Assembly (NCBI GenBank): GCA_047975785.1
Contig: JBKEEC010000160.1
Coordinates: 1-32,997 of the forward strand
Reading direction: 5' to 3'
Length of the DNA: 32,997 bases
Origin: JACXVD01 sp047975785
GTDB lineage: Bacteria; Pseudomonadota; Alphaproteobacteria; Sphingomonadales; Sphingomonadaceae
Every line of letters starts with the position of its first letter. Positions within the stretch are counted from its first letter, which is position 1. Positions 1 to 7,282 of the stretch are shown piece after piece. The position numbers and the translations under genes were made by a program. The notes beneath the pieces are model-generated. The model did not search any database. It saw only the letters and a list, made by a program, of their open reading frames with translations, and was not told where the DNA came from.

Positions 1-2
1 AG

Positions 3-56
3 CAGCGTTACATGGATCATGTGAGCGACCTGTTTCTGCGTGGGCTGGCACCCTGA
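3..56 (+). CDS. C-terminal tail of a gene entering from the left (unknown, possibly a TetR-type regulator)
   Basis: One frame is open from the window edge and stops with TGA at 54-56, giving a 17-residue tail ending in DLFLRGLAP. A Leu-rich helix ending in LxLRGL is common at the C-terminus of TetR-family regulators, but the fragment is too short to assign. A small hairpin follows at 74-91, which fits the end of a transcription unit. It may be only a chance open frame. Confidence 0.35.
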   Translation, partial: QRYMDHVSDLFLRGLAP

Positions 57-73
57 CAGATCAGGAATTTTCC

Positions 74-91
74 AAAAACCTGACGGTTTTT
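74..91. terminator. Short A/T-flanked hairpin between convergent gene ends
   Basis: AAAAACC (74-80) and GGTTTTT (85-91) form a 7-bp stem around a TGAC loop. The T-run forms the descending arm on either strand, as in bidirectional terminators. It lies between the rightward open frame ending at 56 and the leftward gene ending at 102. Confidence 0.5.
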
Positions 92-101
92 ATTCAACTC
101 T

Positions 102-509
102 CTACTGAGCGTTGCGATCAAAAGTCATTTGGCGGGCCGGTAACTCGACCCAGGGTAGCTTTGTCTCTGTCCAGACACTGACTGCCGGAACCATATCGCC
201 AGGATGATCGAGCGTTCCGGCTTTTACGATCACCATGCCCTGATTGTCAGCCTGTTCGGAAAAGATTGGCGAGCCGCACTGGCCGCAGAATTTGCGGTAA
301 AGCAAGGCGCCGGATGCCGTATTGGTATCTTCATAAATACTCAGATTGCCAGAATAGTTCACGTCATCTGCCTTGACGAGCAGATTGACGGAAAAAGCAC
401 TGCCGGACTGCTTTTGGCAATTGGTACAGTGGCACTGCGCCACCACCACCGGTTTGCCACTGATGGAATATCGCACAGCACCGCAATTGCATCCGCCTTC
501 AATTGTCAT
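102..509 (-). CDS. GFA-family (glutathione-dependent formaldehyde-activating enzyme-like / CENP-V) zinc protein
   Basis: A 135-residue protein with the Cys pattern of the GFA fold: a CNCGAVRY motif near residues 7-14, CHCTNCQKQSG near 26-36, and FCGQCGSP in the C-terminal half. These are the zinc ligands of the family. Named members were linked to formaldehyde-glutathione chemistry, but most have no proven activity, so the substrate is unknown. I chose the ATG at 509 because AAGGAA lies about 8 bases upstream and the product then starts just before the first Cys motif. A longer reading from 557 would sit further inside the upstream gene. The start overlaps the end of the TetR gene, so the two are probably co-transcribed. 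Confidence 0.85.
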   Translation of the reverse strand: MTIEGGCNCGAVRYSISGKPVVVAQCHCTNCQKQSGSAFSVNLLVKADDVNYSGNLSIYEDTNTASGALLYRKFCGQCGSPIFSEQADNQGMVIVKAGTLDHPGDMVPAVSVWTETKLPWVELPARQMTFDRNAQ

Positions 510-1167
510 TTTCTGTTTCCTTTTTCGAAAGAGTGTATCGAGCGCGAAAGCCGTCAAAAAGGATGCGCAAGGTTTCTACAAACAATGTCTCGTCATCATC
601 GGGAGCAAGTTGCAGGGCCTTGGCAAGATGAGGAAACCGGGTTTTGTCAAAATCAGGCATGGCCGGGGAGTGATGTGCAATGGCCGCAGCTTCAAACAGG
701 GAGGCTCCGTAGGTCAGTTTTTCCAGTGCATCGAGCACGGCGGCCTGATGTTCTGGCGGATAGGGGCAATTGGACAGAGTTTTCTCATAAGCAGGCAGCA
801 TCAGGCTTCGGGGGAAAAAGCGCAGCATAAGCGGGGCTGCATTGGCATGATGCAGGATTACGCGTCGGGTTGCCAGCGCAAGGTCAATCAATTGATCCTC
901 CCAGTCCGCATCGGCATGATAGGATTCGCCGACTTCACGCAGCAATTCCTTGGCGACCATCTGGAGCAGTTCTTCCCTGTCCTTGATATGATAATAGAGG
1001 GAGGGAGCTTGCACGCCAATTTCACGTGCTACGGCCTGAACGCTGAGCCCGACGATCCCGCGTTCATCAATAAGTTTGACCGCAGCCCTGACTACAGCCT
1101 CGCGACTGATAAGCGGCTTGACAGGGCGGCCTGGCCCCTGTCTTCTCTTTGGCTTGGTTACAGCCAT
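499..1167 (-). CDS. TetR-family transcriptional regulator (paralogue of the one at 26659-27273)
   Basis: A 222-residue protein with an N-terminal TetR DNA-binding domain. A basic arm (residues 7-18) precedes the helix-turn-helix at about 43-62, ending in the typical APSLYYHIKDREELL. The C-terminal ligand-binding part shares several blocks with the second TetR in this window: NAAxLMLxFFPRxLxLxxYE, EK(L/M)T(Y/F)G(A/S)(S/T)LF and PAMPDFDKT. They are therefore paralogues. The ATG at 1167 has AAGGGAA about 7 bases upstream. The gene is divergent from the aldehyde dehydrogenase and shares a 160-base gap that holds a near-consensus copy of the 17-bp palindrome. I infer a repressor released by a pathway intermediate, possibly a CoA ester; the ligand is unknown. 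Confidence 0.93.
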   Translation of the reverse strand: MAVTKPKRRQGPGRPVKPLISREAVVRAAVKLIDERGIVGLSVQAVAREIGVQAPSLYYHIKDREELLQMVAKELLREVGESYHADADWEDQLIDLALATRRVILHHANAAPLMLRFFPRSLMLPAYEKTLSNCPYPPEHQAAVLDALEKLTYGASLFEAAAIAHHSPAMPDFDKTRFPHLAKALQLAPDDDETLFVETLRILFDGFRARYTLSKKETENDN

Positions 1168-1233
1168 TTTCTTCCCTTAATGACTTCACGACGAATGCAC
1201 ATATGCAATTATGATGAGTGACATTGAATGGTC

Positions 1234-1254
1234 AAACTTTATGATCTGAAGTTT
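1234..1254. promoter_or_regulatory. Inverted repeat in the TetR / aldehyde dehydrogenase divergent gap
   Basis: AAACTT (1234-1239) and AAGTTT (1249-1254) form perfect 6-bp arms around a 9-base spacer, within the AT-rich 160-base divergent gap. It differs from the ATCTA-N7-TAGAT motif downstream. It could be a separate operator or a chance palindrome. Confidence 0.3.
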
Positions 1255-1290
1255 ATCTTATAACATTTGATTACGGCGTCAATTTCTGTA

Positions 1291-1307
1291 ATCTATCGCC
1301 ATTAGGA
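1291..1307. promoter_or_regulatory. Near-consensus copy of the 17-bp palindrome (left half perfect)
   Basis: ATCTA (1291-1295), seven bases, then TAGGA (1303-1307). The left half is identical to the consensus and the right half keeps TAG. It ends 20 bases before the aldehyde dehydrogenase start and about 125 bases before the TetR start, so it sits in or just after the promoter of the rightward gene. The assignment rests on similarity to the perfect copies at 21859, 22035 and 27383. Confidence 0.5.
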
Positions 1308-1327
1308 AAAACTGGACAGGATGAGAA

Positions 1328-2758
1328 GTGGTGGATTTTTCTGAAAATTATACCCTGACAATCGATGGAAAGGCAGTTTCAACCAGGAAGCAGGTTGAGA
1401 TTATCAACCCGGCAAGTGGAAAGGCTTTCGCCACAGCGCCCGATGCCGGTCAGGCGGAGCTTGATCTGGCTGTTGACGCAGCGCAGCGCGCACTTCCCGC
1501 ATGGCAGGCGTTGGGGTGGGAAAAGCGTCTTGAAATTCTGATCGCAGCCGCCATGGCCATTGATCCTCACTATGATGAATTTGCAGCTCTTTTTACAGCA
1601 GAGCAGGGGCGTCCGCTGCCTATGGCAAAGGGCGAGGTCCAGATGGGTGCCTGGTGGTTGAAATCCGTGGCGCGGCAACAGATCGAGGATGAAATTGTCG
1701 AGGATAGCGATCAGCGCACGGTTGTCGTCCGGCATATTCCACTGGGTGTTATTGCGGGGATTGTGCCCTGGAATTTCCCGTTCCTGCTGGCTATCTGGAA
1801 AATTGCACCTGCCCTTATTGCCGGAAATACCATGGTGTTGAAGCCATCGCCCTTTACACCGCTTTGCTCCCTTAAACTGGCAGAGCTGTGGCGAGATATT
1901 CTTCCGCCGGGAGTTTATAATGTTGTGTCGGGAGGAGATGTCTTAGGGCCGATGATGACTTCCCATCCTGGTTTCGCAAAAATCAGTTTTACCGGTTCTA
2001 CAGCTACCGGAAAGAGAGTAATGGAAGGCGCATCCCGTGACCTGAAGCGGATTACGCTGGAACTTGGCGGCAATGATGGCGCTATTGTAATGCCTGATGT
2101 AAACCCCAAGGAGATCGCGCAGAAGCTTTTTGACGGATCATTTTATAATACTGCCCAGGTATGTATCGCGACAAAGCGCTTGTATATTCATGAAGATATT
2201 TACGATGCCGTGCGCGATGAAATGCACCGGATAGCCAAAGAAGCCGTTGTCGGAGATGGAAGCCAACAGGGCGTAATGTTTGGCCCTTTGCAAAACCGGC
2301 AGCAGTTTGATCGGGTGAACAAACTTGTTGATGAGGCGCGTGAACAGGGTCTGGTGTTGCTGGAAGGCAGCAAGGTTCCGGATAATGGCGGCTATTTTAT
2401 TCCTTTGACACTTGTGGACAATCCGCCCGAAAATGCGCCAGTAGTGACCGAAGAGGCTTTTGGCCCGATCCTGCCGCTGCTCAGGTTTTCCGATGTTGAT
2501 GATGCAATCGCGCGGGTCAATAATTGTAATTACGGTCTGGCTGGTGCTGTATGGTCAAATAATATTGATGAGGCCGTTGCGATTGCAGAACGGATGGAAA
2601 CAGGCACAGTCTGGATCAATGACAATTTGCAAAATGGCCCTCACATTCCTTTTGCCGGGGCCAAACAATCGGGCTTCGGGGTAGAAAATGGCGCTGAGGG
2701 TCTGCGTGAATTCACCTTCCCGAAAGTGATTTTTATACCGAAAGTAGCGACAGCGTAA
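1328..2758 (+). CDS. NAD(P)-dependent aldehyde dehydrogenase
   Basis: A full-length (476 aa) ALDH-superfamily enzyme that oxidises an aldehyde to its acid. All key positions are visible: Asn149 in PWNFP, Lys172 in LKPSP, the general base Glu246 in LELGG, and the nucleophile Cys279 in AQVCIA. Cofactor-site glycines occur in FTGSTATG (221-228), and EEAFGP lies in the C-terminal part. The start is GTG at 1328, or the adjacent GTG at 1331; AGGA lies 6 bases upstream, and the ATG at 1321 is out of frame and quickly stops. It is alone in its unit, ending at a hairpin shared with the convergent gene. It may remove an aldehyde released by side-chain cleavage in this cluster; the substrate is not determinable. 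Confidence 0.95.
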   Translation: MVDFSENYTLTIDGKAVSTRKQVEIINPASGKAFATAPDAGQAELDLAVDAAQRALPAWQALGWEKRLEILIAAAMAIDPHYDEFAALFTAEQGRPLPMAKGEVQMGAWWLKSVARQQIEDEIVEDSDQRTVVVRHIPLGVIAGIVPWNFPFLLAIWKIAPALIAGNTMVLKPSPFTPLCSLKLAELWRDILPPGVYNVVSGGDVLGPMMTSHPGFAKISFTGSTATGKRVMEGASRDLKRITLELGGNDGAIVMPDVNPKEIAQKLFDGSFYNTAQVCIATKRLYIHEDIYDAVRDEMHRIAKEAVVGDGSQQGVMFGPLQNRQQFDRVNKLVDEAREQGLVLLEGSKVPDNGGYFIPLTLVDNPPENAPVVTEEAFGPILPLLRFSDVDDAIARVNNCNYGLAGAVWSNNIDEAVAIAERMETGTVWINDNLQNGPHIPFAGAKQSGFGVENGAEGLREFTFPKVIFIPKVATA

Positions 2759-2828
2759 CCGGAGTCTGAAGCACGAAGACTGCAGCGCCGGACATTTCCT
2801 CCCGGTCCAGGCGTGCATGTCTTTGTTC

Positions 2829-2871
2829 TATAGCGGCGAGGGGGGGCGAAACGTCATCCCTTGCCGCTATA
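2829..2871. terminator. Strong hairpin between convergent genes
   Basis: Arms 2829-2842 and 2858-2871 form a 14-bp stem starting TATAGCGGC with a single G:U-type pair and a 15-base loop. It lies between the convergent aldehyde dehydrogenase and thiolase-like genes. No long T-tract follows on either strand, so it may terminate weakly or protect mRNA ends. Confidence 0.55.
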
Positions 2872-2878
2872 ATAATAG

Positions 2879-4369
2879 CTACGTGAACTGCCACAGATGC
2901 AGCGGGTCGCCTGAAACGATCAGGCCTGATATGCCCACTGGCTCTGCGGATGGGTCCGTAAGTCGGGCAAGGGCCGCCGTGTCATCCCCCTGAATATGTG
3001 CGAGTGTCCGTTTGCCTGCAGGGGTTAAAGCAACAATTACACCCTTACGAGGGCTTCCGTCTCGCCTGTATAATATGGTGAAACTTTCGATCGCGGCTGG
3101 GCCGGTATAGTCTCTTGCCAGTTCCGGAACAGGGCCTCGCGATTCATCTGCCTGGGCCTGAAAGTCATAGGATCGCGGGAAAGCAGCCGCTTCAATGGGC
3201 GCTGAGCTGACCACAATGGAATGATTATGTGTCGCATATCCTCCATTGGCGAAGAGAAGCCCCGTTCCGCCATTGATACGCAGACGGTCAGACATGCTGG
3301 CAATGGCATGGCTCATATAGTTCCCGATAGGACCGCCGCCAAAAGTCAGGCCGCCAAAAACCGTTGCGGGTTTGTCCAGAGGCCAGTCAATGACCCTGCG
3401 GGCTAGTTTGGGGATGCAGGGGAAACAGCTATATAATTCGACCATATCGAGCTGGTCGGGGGTAATTTCGTTCAATGCCAGAGCAGTGCGGATCGACACT
3501 TCCATGCTGCTGCTGCGATTATAGGTGGCCCGCATGAGCGGGCTGTTTGGCTCATGTGCGGCCGCGCCATTGCCAACATAAATCCATTTGTCTTCGGCAA
3601 TGCCCCGACGGCGGGCTTCGCCCACACTGGTCACGATGAAGGCAGCGCCCTGATTGACGGAACTATTGGCTACCATCAGCTTGTTATAGGGATAGGCAAT
3701 AGGCCGGTTTTTTTCTGAAGCCGTGATTATTTCCTGCGAAGAAACAGCTTTATGCAGCCAGGCGTTTGCATTGCTGTCGGCAACTTGCGAAAAGAGCTCC
3801 CAGATCCGGCCACTTTCTTCCTGCGCTTCCGCAAAGCTTTGTCCAAGTGCTGCGCGCATCCCGTTTTCGTACAGGGGATAGACATCCACCGGCGCAACAA
3901 GCCCATAGGACTGTGCATAGCTTGGCTTGCGTCGCTGGGCGGCCTTTCGTGTTGCATCGAGTTTTTCGCCCTTGCGGGCGGCAGCCAGTGCACCAGCGGT
4001 TCGCAGGGCTTCCGCCCCTGCAATCAGGGCAATGGAAATTTCTCCGGCACCGATACGGTTAGCAGCTTCGTTCAGCAGGAGAACCGGGCTATCGCCGTTT
4101 GGTCCTTCACTCTGGAACCGGGCGGGTGGTGTAATATCGAGTGCCTCGGCCAGCGGCTCGCTGGAGTCATGTATCTCGCGAAAACCGATCTGCTGCACGG
4201 TCGCCAGCATTTCAGCATCTTTGATCAGCGCCGCGCCTGCATCCGTTTCCGCCTTGCGCAAGGCGGCATTCATCAGGGCAACCGGGTCAAGCCCCTGAGT
4301 GGGTATCTCAGGACGATCATTGATCTGGCCGGTGCCAACGATAATCGGCAGAGTGTCAGAGTTCATCAT
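2879..4369 (-). CDS. Thiolase-like protein with extra C-terminal domain (TLP1 type), no nucleophilic Cys
   Basis: A 496-residue protein annotated in relatives as acetyl-CoA acetyltransferase. The thiolase fold fills about the first 400 residues, with family blocks VELYSCFPC, a GGLTFGGG-type segment and GGYATHNHS. A further ~90 residues ending in GDPLHLWQF match the additional C-terminal domain of TLP1-like proteins. Where a true thiolase has its nucleophilic Cys this protein reads GPNGDSPVL (residues 89-97), so classical Claisen thiolysis is unlikely. I chose ATG 4369 (or 4366) because AGGG lies about 6 bases upstream; a longer reading from 4393 overlaps the upstream crotonase. It is the second gene of a two-gene unit. 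A role in binding or cleaving a CoA ester is inferred. Confidence 0.85.
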   Translation of the reverse strand: MMNSDTLPIIVGTGQINDRPEIPTQGLDPVALMNAALRKAETDAGAALIKDAEMLATVQQIGFREIHDSSEPLAEALDITPPARFQSEGPNGDSPVLLLNEAANRIGAGEISIALIAGAEALRTAGALAAARKGEKLDATRKAAQRRKPSYAQSYGLVAPVDVYPLYENGMRAALGQSFAEAQEESGRIWELFSQVADSNANAWLHKAVSSQEIITASEKNRPIAYPYNKLMVANSSVNQGAAFIVTSVGEARRRGIAEDKWIYVGNGAAAHEPNSPLMRATYNRSSSMEVSIRTALALNEITPDQLDMVELYSCFPCIPKLARRVIDWPLDKPATVFGGLTFGGGPIGNYMSHAIASMSDRLRINGGTGLLFANGGYATHNHSIVVSSAPIEAAAFPRSYDFQAQADESRGPVPELARDYTGPAAIESFTILYRRDGSPRKGVIVALTPAGKRTLAHIQGDDTAALARLTDPSAEPVGISGLIVSGDPLHLWQFT

Positions 4370-4377
4370 ACAATTCC

Positions 4378-5181
4378 CTATTTTGCCTGCCATACGGGTG
4401 GCCGCTTTTCAGCAAAGGCACGTGGGCCTTCGCGGGCGTCAGAAGATGACATGACTATTTTGGCTTCGGCCCGGTTGGCACTCCAGAATTTTTCGTCACT
4501 TTCTATGCGGCCTTCCTGGATGCCCATGGCGATCCGTTTGCTTGACTGCACAGACAGGGGGGCATTGGCCGCGATTTTGTTTGCCAGATCCTGAGCTGTT
4601 TCCATTAACTGATCCAGCGGAACCACACGATTGGCGAAACCCAGTTCCATGGCCTTTTCTGCGGAAAATGGTTCACCGACCAGCAGCACTTCCATTGCAA
4701 TTTTGGCGGGGAGTTGCTGCACGATACGGAACGCGCCTCCTGCTGCAGCAAACAAGCCGCGCTTGACTTCAGGCAGGCCGAATTTCGCGTGATCCGCAGC
4801 GACGACAAGATCGCAGGCAAGAGCCAGTTCGGTGCCACCTCCAAGGGCGAATCCATTTACCGCAGCAATCAGGGGTTTGCTGATCGGATGACGGACAACG
4901 CCCGCAAAACCCCAGGAACGCATGGTCCGGTCTTCCGGCTCCAGCCTTTCACCACGGGCAACAGCTTTCAGGTCTGCGCCTGCACAAAAAGCCTGATCAC
5001 CTTCACCTGTCAGGATGACAACACGAATCTCAGGGTCATTTTCAGCCAGTTCCAGAGCCTTGCCCAGTCCTTCATGAACAGCCGCATTAACGGCATTGCG
5101 TGCTTCAGGGCGGTTTATCCGCACAATCAGGACATGCCCTTTGCGTGTGGTAATGACGGCTTCGCTCGACTGCTGTTCCAT
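4378..5181 (-). CDS. Enoyl-CoA hydratase (crotonase family, both catalytic Glu present)
   Basis: A 267-residue crotonase. AFCAGADLKA (64-73) and the GFALGGG loop (110-116) form the oxyanion hole. Glu118 in GGTELA and Glu138 in LPEVKRG align with the two catalytic Glu residues of rat mitochondrial hydratase, so real hydratase activity is expected, unlike the two other crotonases in this window. The ATG at 5181 has GGAAGGAA about 9 bases upstream. It is the first gene of the leftward pair with the thiolase-like protein, 8 bases apart with the chosen start. It is divergent from the SDR at 5285, with a 17-bp palindrome copy in the gap. It probably hydrates a 2-enoyl-CoA intermediate. Confidence 0.94.
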   Translation of the reverse strand: MEQQSSEAVITTRKGHVLIVRINRPEARNAVNAAVHEGLGKALELAENDPEIRVVILTGEGDQAFCAGADLKAVARGERLEPEDRTMRSWGFAGVVRHPISKPLIAAVNGFALGGGTELALACDLVVAADHAKFGLPEVKRGLFAAAGGAFRIVQQLPAKIAMEVLLVGEPFSAEKAMELGFANRVVPLDQLMETAQDLANKIAANAPLSVQSSKRIAMGIQEGRIESDEKFWSANRAEAKIVMSSSDAREGPRAFAEKRPPVWQAK

Positions 5182-5230
5182 AGTGATCTATTCCTTCCCG
5201 ACTTTGTTTCTTGCAGAGAACACTCACTTT

Positions 5231-5247
5231 ATCTAATAATATTCGAT
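5231..5247. promoter_or_regulatory. Near-perfect 17-bp palindrome in the crotonase / SDR divergent gap
   Basis: ATCTA (5231-5235), seven bases, TCGAT (5243-5247): one mismatch from ATCTA-N7-TAGAT. The symmetry extends outward as CTTTATC (5227-5233) against GATAAAG (5245-5251). It lies about 37 bases before the SDR start and 50 before the crotonase start, so one site could control both directions. Confidence 0.65.
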
Positions 5248-5284
5248 AAAGGTTTTTCGATACTGATCAAGGGGGAGTTGAACC

Positions 5285-6043
5285 ATGACTATCAAGACCG
5301 ATCTTTCCGGGCTGACGGCTCTTGTAACAGGGGCATCCAGTCAGGGTTTTGGCGCACATTTTGCACGCGTTCTGGCCAACTCCGGTGCTGAAGTGATCGT
5401 CGCTGCACGGCGCAAGGCCCCGCTTGATGCGCTAGTCGCCGAGCTGGTTGCTGATGGAGCGCGGGCGCGGGCGGTGACCATGGATGTTTCCGATGCTGCG
5501 AGCGTGGAACAGGCCATGGCCGAGGCGGGGCCGCTGGACATTGTCGTGAATAATGCCGGGGTCGAAGCATCATCCAGCGTTCTCGACTTTTCCGAGAAAG
5601 AATATGATTATGTTCTTGATATAAATCTCAAGGGCGCCTGGCAGGTCGCTACCGAAGCGGCCCGCCGGATGAGGGACGCAAAAAAGGCCGGCTCCATCAT
5701 CAATATCGCTTCCATAACAGGCTATGGCGTAATGAAAGGCGCTGCGCCTTATGGCATTTCCAAGGCAGGGGTACTGCATATGACCCGGCATCTGGGATGC
5801 GAACTTGCGCGTTTTGGTATTCGCGTCAACTCGATCTCGCCAGGATATTTTCTGACAGATCTGAACCGTGAATTTCTTGAATCCGGGCCGGGTGAGGATT
5901 TGCGGATGCGCATTGCCATGCGCCGGTTTGGCGAGTTCCCAGATCTTGACGGTGCCTTGCTGTTGCTGGCCTCGCCTGCCTCGGCCTTTATGACCGGCAG
6001 CGATATCGTGGTGGATGGAGGACACCTGCTTTATCCTCTTTGA
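5285..6043 (+). CDS. Short-chain dehydrogenase/reductase (SDR)
   Basis: A 252-residue classical-length SDR, presumably NAD(P)-dependent oxidation or reduction of a hydroxy/keto group. The nucleotide motif TGASSQGFG (15-23) carries one more residue than the usual TGxxxGIG. AARR after the second strand suggests NADP preference. NNAG is at 89-92. The catalytic set is Asn114, Ser143, Tyr156 and Lys160 (PYGISK). GGGGGAG precedes the ATG by several bases. It is alone between a divergent crotonase and a convergent acyl-CoA dehydrogenase that ends only 25 bases away. A hydroxyacyl-CoA or alicyclic alcohol substrate is plausible but unproven. Confidence 0.92.
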   Translation: MTIKTDLSGLTALVTGASSQGFGAHFARVLANSGAEVIVAARRKAPLDALVAELVADGARARAVTMDVSDAASVEQAMAEAGPLDIVVNNAGVEASSSVLDFSEKEYDYVLDINLKGAWQVATEAARRMRDAKKAGSIINIASITGYGVMKGAAPYGISKAGVLHMTRHLGCELARFGIRVNSISPGYFLTDLNREFLESGPGEDLRMRIAMRRFGEFPDLDGALLLLASPASAFMTGSDIVVDGGHLLYPL

Positions 6044-6068
6044 TGAACGGTCAGCACAGACATATGAT

Positions 6069-7277
6069 CTAAAGGCCCATGATTTTTGCGATAATATTGC
6101 GCTGGATTTCATTCGATCCAGCGTAAATGGATGCAGCACGTTCATTGAGATAGCGTAATGGGGCGAGCGTGGCCGAAGCCGGACCTGCATGGCCGCCTTG
6201 GGTGTGAGGGTAGGAGACGGGTCCTGCCGGGGAGGCCGCCTGAGGCTGGTAGGCAAGACCATATCTCCCGGCCACCATCATGGCCAGTTCTGTTACTTTT
6301 TGCTGGAGCTCTGTCCCACGGATTTTCATGATGGAAGGTGTGGCGGGGTCAGAACCGCCCAGAGCGCGAAATTCAAATATTTCCATCGCGGAAACCTCGA
6401 TTCGGGCTTTTGCCAGTGCCAGGGCAAAGCTGCTGTCCTGTGCATAGGAGCCGCCCTCATCTCCGGGTGTTTTCCGAGCAGAATCTTCAATTTCGTTCAG
6501 ATGGATTTGCAGTTCAGGAGCATAGGCGATGCCTCCTCTTTCGAACTCCAGTAAATATTTCGCCACTGTCCATCCATCATTGATAGTGCCGATAACATTG
6601 GCTTTGGGAACACGAACACTATCGAGAAAAATCTCGTTCTGAATATGCTCCCCAGTCAGCGAAATCATCGGCTGGACAGTGACACCCGGACTGGTCATGT
6701 CGACAAGGATGAACGTGATGCCCTGTTGCGGCCTGTCCAGCGTGGCTGTGCGAACAAGGAAAAACCCCCAATTTGCAGCATGAGCATGGGTGCTCCACAC
6801 TTTCTGTCCGGTCAGGACAAGATCTTCGCCTTCTTCTATGGCTTTCATCTGCAGGCTGGCAAGGTCAGATCCGGAGCCGGGTTCGGAATATCCCTGACAC
6901 CAGAAATGTTCGCCGGACAGCATACGGGGAAGAAAATAGGATTTCTGTTGCTCGGTGCCATGTCCGATAATGGCAGGACCGCACATTTGCACACCCATGG
7001 GGGAAACGGGTGGCGCTCCTGCGGCCAGACGTTCGCGCTGCCATATATAGCGCTGAGTGACACTCCACCCTGTTCCGCCATATTCTGTCGGCCATGCGGG
7101 TGCCACCCAGCCTTTTTCATGAAGGATACGTTGCCATGCCAGTGCCTTGACAGGATCAGCATAGACACTGGTCATCAATGCCCCTGTATGCCGGAGTTCA
7201 TCTGTCAGTTTGTCATCAAGGAAACCGCGTACTTCGTTGGTGAAGCGCAAATCTTCCTCTGCCCATTCAATATCCAT
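6069..7277 (-). CDS. Acyl-CoA dehydrogenase (FadE-type, catalytic Glu on helix G)
   Basis: A 402-residue flavoprotein that desaturates an acyl-CoA at C2-C3. YSEPGSGSDLASL (130-142) is the FAD/substrate loop and GQKVWSTHA follows. The Glu of the MCAD-type YEGT motif is absent (IYAGSNEIQ near the C-terminus), but Glu246 in EFERGG sits where isovaleryl- and long-chain enzymes carry their base, so it should be active. GGAAGGGAA precedes the ATG at 7277. It is last in a leftward trio of acyl-CoA dehydrogenases, 5 bases after the middle gene. This type is common in steroid and alicyclic acid degradation; the substrate here is unknown. Confidence 0.93.
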   Translation of the reverse strand: MDIEWAEEDLRFTNEVRGFLDDKLTDELRHTGALMTSVYADPVKALAWQRILHEKGWVAPAWPTEYGGTGWSVTQRYIWQRERLAAGAPPVSPMGVQMCGPAIIGHGTEQQKSYFLPRMLSGEHFWCQGYSEPGSGSDLASLQMKAIEEGEDLVLTGQKVWSTHAHAANWGFFLVRTATLDRPQQGITFILVDMTSPGVTVQPMISLTGEHIQNEIFLDSVRVPKANVIGTINDGWTVAKYLLEFERGGIAYAPELQIHLNEIEDSARKTPGDEGGSYAQDSSFALALAKARIEVSAMEIFEFRALGGSDPATPSIMKIRGTELQQKVTELAMMVAGRYGLAYQPQAASPAGPVSYPHTQGGHAGPASATLAPLRYLNERAASIYAGSNEIQRNIIAKIMGL

Positions 7278-7282
7278 GGTCT

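Noticed and set aside
204..1221. Long rightward open frames opposite the GFA and TetR genes
   Set aside because: They are antisense to two genes with clear family motifs, have no ribosome site and read as low-quality Cys/His/Arg-rich shadow sequence.
3752..4594. 280-codon rightward frame antisense to the thiolase-like gene
   Set aside because: It is complementary to a conserved coding region, its translation shows no domain, and it runs across the junction of two real genes.
6053..6085. ATCTA at about 6067 near the 6069 stop codon as another operator copy
   Set aside because: The right half does not match TAGAT and the site overlaps a stop codon between convergent genes, where no promoter is expected.
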